The position numbers were made by a program, and so were the translations under genes. Shown here in pieces: positions 8,096 to 15,196 of a DNA stretch of 18,103 nt (positions within the stretch are counted from its first letter, which is position 1; the number at the start of each line of letters is the position of its first letter). This DNA comes from Omnitrophica bacterium RBG_13_46_9 (lineage in GTDB: Bacteria > Omnitrophota > Gorgyraeia > JABMRN01 > RBG-13-46-9). The notes beneath the pieces were generated by a model that was not told where the DNA came from, made no database searches, and saw nothing but the letters and a program-made list of their open reading frames with translations. The stretch covers positions 27,654-45,756 of the forward strand of contig MHFD01000021.1 in assembly GCA_001804045.1 (NCBI GenBank). Direction: 5' to 3'.

Positions 8096-9424
8096 ATGAA
8101 AAGAGTGATTTTAGTTTCAGCGGTCCTATTTGTGCTGTTGATCTCATTATTTTTTAGACTCCCCGCTTTTTACTTTCAGCACTACCGCGGCGATCAGATT
8201 ATTTACATAGCTTTAGCCATGAAGTTGGATAAATCCGGGTTTCAGGGATACAATTTAAGAGGGGTGGATCTGTTTAAATACGAAGACCGTGATTTTATAA
8301 AAGCGGTGCCTGCTCCGGAGGGGTCAAAGGGGAATATGTTAGAAAAGCTCCCCTCGTATTACGACATACCCTTATTTCATAAGCCGCCGCTTTTTATCTA
8401 CGCCTTGATGTTTTCGCATAAGCTATTCGCTCACGATAAGCCATATCTGGCATTATCCGCGGATTTATATTCCAGGTATCCGTTCACAGGCCCAAAGTCT
8501 TTTTTTAAAGGCCAGTTCTATTCCGTATTCGTTCCCGTATCGTTCAGTCTGTTATTGATAGCCGCCACGTTCTTTTTTGGAAGGGTTTTATTTTCGGGTA
8601 AGGTAGGGGTATGCGCCGCCATGTTATTAAGTATCAGCCCTATAGAATTGATGACCTCGCAAAAAATCTGGGCCGACGACATCCTTGCATTTTTTGTGGC
8701 CGCGGCTTTAATATCGTACTATTTGGGAAAAGAGAGACGAAATCTGCCCCTGATTTTTATGGCCGGCTCATGCGCCGGCCTGGCAGCCCTCACTAAACCG
8801 AGCGGTAGTATAGTCATCCTTGTAGTCCTCGTTTACGAGCTTTTGGAAAAGAGGGTATTCAGTAAACAGTTCATGGTTTTTCTCGTTACAGCCGTCTTAG
8901 TGCCCTTGCCGTGGTATTTGCAGGTATTAAAGACTTACGGGTCGTTCTTTTATTCTCCGGCTTCTATTCAGGAACGGCTATCAGGTCCAGATCCATGGTT
9001 CAAATTCGTTATTGACCGCCCGTGGTATATGTATCTGGTAAACACGCCGTTCCAGACCCCGCTTTTTATTTTGGTCTATCCCGTTATATTCGGATTATTC
9101 GGAAAATGTGTCGATGAGAAGGCGAAAGCGGAAAGAAAGAAGAAGATCTTTCTATTTGTTTGGATAACCATGTTTTTAATGTCATTTCTGATGTCCAAGG
9201 TGGGCAAAGAGTTAAGGTATATACTGCCCGCGTACCCGGCTATTGCCATTCTCTCTGCCGGTTTACTTGAAACAGTGCAGAAAAAGCTTGATAGCAGGTT
9301 CGGGTATCATATCGGAAGCCTGACAGCGATAGTCGCGATTATATTATGTACGTGGTGGTCCGTATCTATCGGCTGGCATTACTTGCTGGTGAGGAAAGTA
9401 GGTTTGATCAACCTGCCTTTATAG
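8096..9424 (+). CDS. GT-C (PMT_2/ArnT-like) membrane glycosyltransferase
   Basis: Seen: 442 residues from ATG 8096. An upstream in-frame ATG at 8069 would add nine residues inside the GT2 gene. ATG 8096 is preferred because AAAGG lies ten bases upstream and the membrane signal then begins at once (MKRVILVSAVLFVLLISL). The first outer loop has HYRGDQIIYIALA (29-41), the position of the usual D-E-x-x-Y acidic motif, but with Gln where Glu is normal. A long outer loop follows (residues about 45-140), then many membrane segments and a KVGKELRYILPAYPAIAI block near the C-terminus, typical of the family. Role (inference): takes the sugar made by the GT2 before it and adds it to an acceptor in the periplasm. 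There is no TPR tail. The methyltransferase gene starts 21 bases on. Confidence 0.85.
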   Translation: MKRVILVSAVLFVLLISLFFRLPAFYFQHYRGDQIIYIALAMKLDKSGFQGYNLRGVDLFKYEDRDFIKAVPAPEGSKGNMLEKLPSYYDIPLFHKPPLFIYALMFSHKLFAHDKPYLALSADLYSRYPFTGPKSFFKGQFYSVFVPVSFSLLLIAATFFFGRVLFSGKVGVCAAMLLSISPIELMTSQKIWADDILAFFVAAALISYYLGKERRNLPLIFMAGSCAGLAALTKPSGSIVILVVLVYELLEKRVFSKQFMVFLVTAVLVPLPWYLQVLKTYGSFFYSPASIQERLSGPDPWFKFVIDRPWYMYLVNTPFQTPLFILVYPVIFGLFGKCVDEKAKAERKKKIFLFVWITMFLMSFLMSKVGKELRYILPAYPAIAILSAGLLETVQKKLDSRFGYHIGSLTAIVAIILCTWWSVSIGWHYLLVRKVGLINLPL

Positions 9425-9445
9425 CCTTTACGGAGAATCAGGGTA

Positions 9446-10222
9446 ATGGTGGCAAAACTCGGCGATTCGGATATTCACAAAATATTGGCCGGCAAATATG
9501 AATCGGTTTATAAAGATAAATTCTATCTGGCCTATCAGGATTACTGGAATGGCCTCATGGTAAAATTTGCTTCCGAGAACCGCAATAGTTATATTCTGGA
9601 TTACGGTTGCGGGGTCGGCAGGACGCTCGGGTTTCTCCTTAAGCGTTACGATAATGTCTACGGAATAGACCTGTCTTCGGACATGTTGAAAGTAGCGTTT
9701 CAGGAGAATAAAGATGCGAAAATAGCCGTGAGCGATGCCCAGACGATATGCTTTAAGGACCAGAGTTTTGATACGGTGATCTGCAAAAGCGTGCTGCACC
9801 ATTTAGCAAAACCTTACAAAGCCGTAAGGGAGCTGAATAGGGTATTAAAAAAAGGCGGATGGCTTGTGGTTTCCGAGCCGTGCCGGGATAATTTGATCTG
9901 GCGCAGGATCGGCCAATTGTATGTGAAGGCCTCGGCGAATTTCAGCGATTATCATCGGGTATTCCATTCCGAGAAGCTTACGGGGATAATAGCGCAGAAT
10001 GGTTTTGAGATTCAGAACATCAGCTATTTCGGCCTTATGGCTTTTCCGTTGTGCGCTACCGCGTATCTATTTCCGATAATGCAGATAATCCCATTCAACA
10101 GTTTTTTCACAAAGATCATGATAAGAATCGACGAAGCGCTCATGAAGGTACCCCTTTTAAAGGAGTTTCACTGGCATATTATGATCCATTCCAAAAAAAA
10201 TCTGAGTATGGATGTGGAATGA
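9446..10222 (+). CDS. Class I SAM-dependent methyltransferase (type 11)
   Basis: Seen: 258 residues, soluble. Motif I is YILDYGCGVGRTLGFL (49-64), followed by YGIDLSSDML, the acidic AVSDAQ block, FDTVICKSVLHHL and the VLKKGGWLVVSEPC strand. This is a standard methyltransferase-11 core of UbiE-like type. The C-terminal 80 residues are more hydrophobic and contain FPLCATAYLFPIMQIIP, which may contact membrane. The substrate is not recognisable; sugar or lipid-linked intermediates fit the setting. GGAG at 9431-9434 lies eleven bases before the ATG. Spacing of 21 bases upstream and 30 bases downstream places it inside the same transcription unit as the LAB_N cassette. Confidence 0.88.
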   Translation: MVAKLGDSDIHKILAGKYESVYKDKFYLAYQDYWNGLMVKFASENRNSYILDYGCGVGRTLGFLLKRYDNVYGIDLSSDMLKVAFQENKDAKIAVSDAQTICFKDQSFDTVICKSVLHHLAKPYKAVRELNRVLKKGGWLVVSEPCRDNLIWRRIGQLYVKASANFSDYHRVFHSEKLTGIIAQNGFEIQNISYFGLMAFPLCATAYLFPIMQIIPFNSFFTKIMIRIDEALMKVPLLKEFHWHIMIHSKKNLSMDVE

Positions 10223-10252
10223 TGCTTATTAAGCCAGTGTCTATCCGGTCTT

Positions 10253-11965
10253 ATGAATGACGACAAAACGGCAAGAAGATATCCGACGGCGCTATGTGTT
10301 TCCATAATCGTGGCCATAACGGCTGTCGCGTTTCTGCCGTCTTTGTTTAATGATTTCGTGGAGTGGGATGACCCTTTGTATGTCACGGAAAATGAATCGA
10401 TCAGGGGTTTTTCCCCGGCGAACGTAAAGACGATCTTAACGAGCGCTTTCGTGGGGACCTATTGTCCGTTGGTGATGATGACCTACGCTGCGGAATACCA
10501 TTTTTTTAAACTGGACCCTTTAGGGTACCACCTGATAAATTACCTGCTGCATATTGCGGTTACGGTCCTGGTCTTCCTTTTTATATATTCCCTTTCAGGC
10601 GGGCCCGGCGTTGCGTTTATGGCAGCCGTTCTTTTCGGCGTCCATCCGTTGCATGTCGAGTCGGTCGCGTGGGTCACCGAGTTAAAGGACCTCTTATCCG
10701 CTATTTTTTATATCCTCGCCCTGTCAGGTTATCTGGCATATTTAAAACGCGGAAAGATTTCGGATTATGTCTTATGTTTTCTGTTCATGTTTCTTTCTCT
10801 TTTATCAAAACCCATGGCCGTTACCGTCCCCATTATTTTTATACTATTGGACTATTTTCTCGGGCGAAAGATAAATATAAAATCACTGTTTGAGAAGATC
10901 CCATTTTTTGCGCTGGCTTTGGCTTTCGGGGTTTTAAACATATATTTCCAATCCCTTACGGGGGCCACCAAGATCGATATAGATCTGAGCGCCAAGATAT
11001 ATTTCCTCTCAAAGACGATTTTGTTTTATCTGTCAAAGACCTTTATGCCTGTGAAGCTGTCCGCTATTTACGCTTATTACAGCACTGTCAGGCCGGAGCA
11101 CATGGCAGAGATCAAGTATTATGCCGCCGGCTTAGGTTTGCTGCTGGCCGCCATAGCGTTTTCGATGAGATATTCAAAGAAGGTTCTGTTCGGAAGCGCT
11201 TTTTTTATCGTCACAATAGCCCCCGTTCTCAAGATAATAACAGCCGGGTCCGCCTTCGCCGCCGACAGATATATGTATTTACCCTCCGTAGGGATTTTTT
11301 ACATATTGGCGGTATTTTTTGACTGGGTAGCCCGAAACAAGATAGCGGGACTCAGGATTGTAAGGTTTGCCATGATTTTTTTCTTTTTCGCGGCGGTCAC
11401 CTTGTTTTCATTTCTGACATGGAATAGGTGTCTTATATGGAAGGACACCAAGACGTTATTTACGGATGTGCTGATCAAGGATCCGAATATCGCTTTAGGA
11501 TATAATAACATCGGCCTGGATTTCGCGAAAAAAGACGATTTTGACAACGCGATAAGGTATTATAAAATGGCTTTGATGGTAGACCCTGATTATGACCTCG
11601 CCAATAAAAATATCAGGATTGCGTATGAGCTTAAAAGGCAATGGGTTAGTAAAGCTATTCCGCCTGCGGCGCAGGCAGAGAAAAGAGAGGATAGGGCCAA
11701 AGAAGTTATATTGCTGAACAAGCTTGGCATAGAGCAGGGGAAGTTCAAAAAGCTCGAAAACGCAGTTTTCTTGTTTAAAGAAGCCATAGGACTCGACCCG
11801 AACTATGTAGAGTCATACAATAACTTAGGTATAGCGTATTTCAGAAAAGGGGAACACGGACTTGCGGAACAATATTTCAGAAAAGCCCTTGGAATTGACC
11901 CTACCCATAAAGAAGCGCGCGTTAACCTGGATTACATTTTAAGTCTTGAGGCCAGGGGTAAATAG
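10253..11965 (+). CDS. TMTC-like GT-C glycosyltransferase with two TPR blocks, no HTH
   Basis: Seen: 570 residues. It begins with a short cytoplasmic tail and membrane segment, then VEWDDPLYV (acidic pair 39-40), the block TYCPL where relatives have YRPL or WHPL, GYHLINYLLH, and VHPLHVESVAWVTELKDLLS. The last block places it in the bacterial HPLHVESVAW branch of TMTC/DUF1736-like proteins, a different branch from the three HTH-bearing paralogues here. TPR block 1 is near 412-460 and block 2 near 486-562, separated by a linker (KAIPPAAQAEKRE) encoded by a perfect DNA palindrome. TPR block 2 is closely similar to the tail of the unrelated-class GT-C at 15197-17206. Inference: periplasmic glycosyl transfer with TPRs picking the acceptor. 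The ribosome binding site is weak; translation may couple to the methyltransferase gene 30 bases upstream. Confidence 0.87.
   Translation: MNDDKTARRYPTALCVSIIVAITAVAFLPSLFNDFVEWDDPLYVTENESIRGFSPANVKTILTSAFVGTYCPLVMMTYAAEYHFFKLDPLGYHLINYLLHIAVTVLVFLFIYSLSGGPGVAFMAAVLFGVHPLHVESVAWVTELKDLLSAIFYILALSGYLAYLKRGKISDYVLCFLFMFLSLLSKPMAVTVPIIFILLDYFLGRKINIKSLFEKIPFFALALAFGVLNIYFQSLTGATKIDIDLSAKIYFLSKTILFYLSKTFMPVKLSAIYAYYSTVRPEHMAEIKYYAAGLGLLLAAIAFSMRYSKKVLFGSAFFIVTIAPVLKIITAGSAFAADRYMYLPSVGIFYILAVFFDWVARNKIAGLRIVRFAMIFFFFAAVTLFSFLTWNRCLIWKDTKTLFTDVLIKDPNIALGYNNIGLDFAKKDDFDNAIRYYKMALMVDPDYDLANKNIRIAYELKRQWVSKAIPPAAQAEKREDRAKEVILLNKLGIEQGKFKKLENAVFLFKEAIGLDPNYVESYNNLGIAYFRKGEHGLAEQYFRKALGIDPTHKEARVNLDYILSLEARGK
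11662..11676. repeat. Short GC-rich palindrome inside the TPR linker of a GT-C gene
   Basis: GCCTGC-GGC-GCAGGC is a 6+6 perfect inverted repeat with a three-base loop. It encodes part of the Ala/Pro linker between two TPR blocks. It has the same size and form as the 6987-7001 hairpin, so it may be a REP-like insertion tolerated in frame. One copy in a coding region is not proof. Confidence 0.4.
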
Positions 11966-12004
11966 ATTGCGTCCCGGAGGGCGCATGAGGAGAGCGCATA
12001 GGCG

Positions 12005-13651
12005 ATGAAACATAAGCATAAAGAATACATACTGGAAAACATAAACAAAAAATCTATCGAGCAGATCGCCAGAGACCTCGGTTTAAAGGAGAGAAAGATA
12101 CGCCAATACTTGAAAGGCGTAAAGACAGAGACCGCGAAAACGGAAGAAAAAGGCGAGGTCATGCCCGGTCAGCCTAAGGTCAAATCCGCGTTTATTTTAT
12201 TTTTAATCGCCGTTTTAACAGTCGGGATATATTTTAATTCCCTGAAGGGCGGGTTTGTCTTTGACGACAAGCCCATGATCGTCCAGTATGACTTTATAAA
12301 AGATATAAGAAATATACCCAAGGCGTTCATTTCGTCGACTAATATATTCGGAAACACGAATTATTACCGCCCGCTGCAGACCGTAAGCTACATGGTGGAT
12401 TATTTTTTATGGGCGGACGATCCTTTGGGATTCCATATGACCAACGTGATGTTCCATATTCTGGCGGTAATGGCGATTTACTTTTTCATAATCTTGCTTT
12501 TTGGCAATAAGATTTACGCGGCCCTCACCGCGCTTTTTTTCAGCGTTCACCCCGTCCATACCGCCGCGGTCTCTTACATAGCAGGCAGGGCGGATTCCAT
12601 GCTGTGCCTTTTCGCCGTCTTAAGTTTACATTGTTATATTAAATTCAAATATTTAAAGACGGGGAAGGGCTGTTTCGCGCTGTCTGTATTATTTTTTATT
12701 TTCGCGCTCCTGACAAAAGAATCCGCGCTTATCGTGCCTCTTGTCATTCTTTTGTTTGATATTTTTTTATTCCGATGGACCGTATTGAAGAAAGGGATAC
12801 CTGAGCCTTTATACTATACGCCTTTTGCCGTAACGCTTGCCGCATATCTGTTATTCAGGGTAAAATACATGAGTTTTTATACCCCCGGCACGGTTGAGCC
12901 GTTTCCGTTTTTCAGTCGGATCATCACCGCGCCGTATATAATGATGCAGTATGTCAGGCTGATCTTTTTCCCTAATGATTTGCACATTGAGCGGCTGGCG
13001 TGGGTCGGCAGCTCTTTTTTCAACGTCAGGATATTCTTATCGACCGCTCTTTTGGTCATTTTGCTGCTTGTTGTATACAAGGCGCAAAAAAATTCGAAGC
13101 CGGTTTTTTTCGGATTTCTCTGGTTTCTGATATGGATATTCCCCTCATTAAATATTGTGACACCGCTACTCTCGACGTTAGCGGATAACTGGCTATACAT
13201 ACCTTCCATAGGCTTATTTCTAATTCTGGCATTTCGCATAGCGCAACTGTATGACATAACCCGGAAGAAGAACATCTTTCTTTCTTTTTCCGTCATATTA
13301 ATCACGCTTCTTTATGTGGCTTCTATGGCGGCCATTACCGTCACCCACAATAAAAACTGGGCTAGCGAGATAGCTGTTTGCGAAAATACCATTAGATTTA
13401 ATCCACTGGCGTTCAAGGTATATAACAATTTAGGAGTCGCGTACGCGGAAATGGGGAAGATGGACAAGGCGGAAGAAAGCTTTCTGAAATGTCTTGAAAT
13501 AAAGCCCGACACAGGCATGGCATATTATAACCTGTATAAAATATACGCGGGAAGAGGCGACATGGATAAAGCGAACGAGTGTCTGAACAAGGCGAAAGAA
13601 TTAGACCCTTACGAGGTCAATGTGTTAATTGAAAAAAAATACAGGAAATAA
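12005..13651 (+). CDS. HTH - TMTC-like GT-C glycosyltransferase - TPR protein (paralogue 3)
   Basis: Seen: 548 residues. The HTH-like module is at 7-40 (EQIARDLGLKERKIRQYL), linker to about 60, membrane segment 61-77, acidic pair FVFDD (87-88), YYRPLQ, GFHMTN, and VHPVHTAAVSYIAGRAD, in which the Glu of HPxHTE is Ala. LADNWLYIPSIG follows late in the membrane domain. TPR units fill about 466-548 (YNNLGVAYAEMGKMDKAEESF and a second unit with MDKANECLNKA). It is the third protein of this design in the window and lies 39 bases after the HTH-free TMTC-like gene, so the two are probably co-expressed. AGGAG at 11988-11992 lies twelve bases before the ATG. The same caution applies as for its paralogues: the fold of the HTH module is inferred from pattern, and DNA binding is not shown. 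Confidence 0.88.
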   Translation: MKHKHKEYILENINKKSIEQIARDLGLKERKIRQYLKGVKTETAKTEEKGEVMPGQPKVKSAFILFLIAVLTVGIYFNSLKGGFVFDDKPMIVQYDFIKDIRNIPKAFISSTNIFGNTNYYRPLQTVSYMVDYFLWADDPLGFHMTNVMFHILAVMAIYFFIILLFGNKIYAALTALFFSVHPVHTAAVSYIAGRADSMLCLFAVLSLHCYIKFKYLKTGKGCFALSVLFFIFALLTKESALIVPLVILLFDIFLFRWTVLKKGIPEPLYYTPFAVTLAAYLLFRVKYMSFYTPGTVEPFPFFSRIITAPYIMMQYVRLIFFPNDLHIERLAWVGSSFFNVRIFLSTALLVILLLVVYKAQKNSKPVFFGFLWFLIWIFPSLNIVTPLLSTLADNWLYIPSIGLFLILAFRIAQLYDITRKKNIFLSFSVILITLLYVASMAAITVTHNKNWASEIAVCENTIRFNPLAFKVYNNLGVAYAEMGKMDKAEESFLKCLEIKPDTGMAYYNLYKIYAGRGDMDKANECLNKAKELDPYEVNVLIEKKYRK

Positions 13652-13761
13652 CCTGAAAGAACCGCAGAAAATAGAAACGACCGTTATATGATATTTAAGC
13701 CGTGGCTATTTGCGGATAGATACATTTTATGCCGGCGGTTTGACGATATAAAGGAAATAAA

Positions 13762-15129
13762 ATGGGGAAAAAAGCCAGGTTGAATAATGAAAAGAAGCGG
13801 GGGCTATCCGGCCAGGTGGCTCCGCAGCAGGCCGAGACAGAAGTGGAGAGCGCTTTGGCGAAGCCAGTCGCATTTATTTTGATTATATCCGCTCTTTTGC
13901 TTGGCGTGACACTGCGTATTTACAACGTATCGGATACGGCTAAAAGGTCACCGGATGAAAAGGTATACACACTCCAGGCAGCGAAAATATCGCAAAATGG
14001 ATGGAAAGGCTTGAGGTCATTGGTGGATTCATATGATAGCAATAGAATAGAATGGAAATTCCCGCCGCCTACCAGGGTGGGGTATCTTATCCCTCTGGCT
14101 ATGACTATGAAGATTATGGGTAGGACTGATTCAAACGTAGGCGCATATCTATCATGCTTTTTTAGCGTTGTTACCCTAGGGCTTTTAATACTGTGCGGAC
14201 TGAGATTCTTTAATCAGTGGATCGCTATATATGCCCTCTTATTTTTGAGCGTTTCGCCGGTGGATTTGGCTATAGCGCGGCGCACCTGGCAGGAGGCTTT
14301 GCTTGGATGCGCAGGCTTCTTTCTTCTGTATGTGTGTTGCGAAATAATAAGAGGGGGCCGCAGAAGAATATGGTGCGTCCTTTTTGTCCTGGCGGGCAGC
14401 TATTGCATGCTGATCAAGGAGCCCGGCGCGACTTTCTACGCTTTATGCACAGCCTGGATCTTTTTGGTATTTTTTATAAAGGAGAAGTCTTTCGCCAAGG
14501 CCTTTTTATTCATATGCTTAAGCGCATTGGGCGTGGGAATAAGCCTGGCTCTATTGTCATGCGCTGCCGGCGGAACATCAAATTACATAAGAGTATTGGC
14601 GCATATCAAGGAAGCCATGCCCGAAAATTCATATGCCACTACTTATCAGTCAGGTCCGTGGTATCATTTTTTCGGGGCGTTCTGGAGGGTGAGCCCATGG
14701 AACGCTGTTTTGTTCCTTTTTGGCATTGCCGGGATGTTCCTATCAGGCACTTTGCCCGGTAAGGCAAAGATGGTATCGGATAATAGCCGAAGCTCTGTTT
14801 TTGGGATCATATTTTTTATGATAGGACTTATGATAATCATAGTTACCGTACCATACCAGCAGAATCTGCGCTACGTGAGTGTTTTATACGGACCTTTTTA
14901 TCTTATAGGCGGCTTAGGCCTTTGGCTTGTAAGTCGTCTTCTAAGAATCAAGCTTTATAAACCCATTTTTTCAGTTTTACTTGTATGCATTGTCGTGGCT
15001 GTTATAGCCGGAGCGATAACCGACTACATGGAATTTGTAAAAGTCTACAAAATGGGGAAAAGCCAGGATTTGACGATCTGGCATATAAGGTCGTATGCGC
15101 GGCAGCTTGGTTTTTTAAACAGGCCCTAA
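13762..15129 (+). CDS. GT-C (PMT_2-type) membrane glycosyltransferase, full-length paralogue of the first gene
   Basis: Seen: 455 residues. A charged cytoplasmic tail (1-34, rich in Lys, Glu and Gln) precedes the first membrane segment. The first outer loop holds KRSPDEKVYTLQAAKI (61-76), a clean acidic D-E-x-x-Y motif of the PMT_2/GT39 class at 65-69. Later come GSYCMLIKEPGATFYAL, HIKEAMPENSYATTYQSGPW and QQNLRYVSVLYGPFYLIGGLG, all shared with the truncated gene at the window start. It has no TPR or HTH. It transfers a polyprenyl-linked sugar on the outer membrane face (family inference). AAGGA lies a few bases before ATG 13762. A 110-base gap separates it from the HTH gene upstream, with no clear terminator. 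Confidence 0.87.
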   Translation: MGKKARLNNEKKRGLSGQVAPQQAETEVESALAKPVAFILIISALLLGVTLRIYNVSDTAKRSPDEKVYTLQAAKISQNGWKGLRSLVDSYDSNRIEWKFPPPTRVGYLIPLAMTMKIMGRTDSNVGAYLSCFFSVVTLGLLILCGLRFFNQWIAIYALLFLSVSPVDLAIARRTWQEALLGCAGFFLLYVCCEIIRGGRRRIWCVLFVLAGSYCMLIKEPGATFYALCTAWIFLVFFIKEKSFAKAFLFICLSALGVGISLALLSCAAGGTSNYIRVLAHIKEAMPENSYATTYQSGPWYHFFGAFWRVSPWNAVLFLFGIAGMFLSGTLPGKAKMVSDNSRSSVFGIIFFMIGLMIIIVTVPYQQNLRYVSVLYGPFYLIGGLGLWLVSRLLRIKLYKPIFSVLLVCIVVAVIAGAITDYMEFVKVYKMGKSQDLTIWHIRSYARQLGFLNRP

Positions 15130-15196
15130 GATCCCCGCGATGCGCTTTTTTTGATTTTGCGCCATATAGAATAAAAGCTATAAAAAAGTCCGATTT

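Noticed and set aside
12877..13305. Antisense open frame of 142 codons within the third HTH-GT-C gene
   Set aside because: The sense strand encodes conserved TMTC-like membrane segments here; the antisense product shows no domain.
15137..15152. GCG-ATG-CGC followed by seven T after the 13762 gene, terminator-like
   Set aside because: The stem is only three base pairs, too short to call a terminator.
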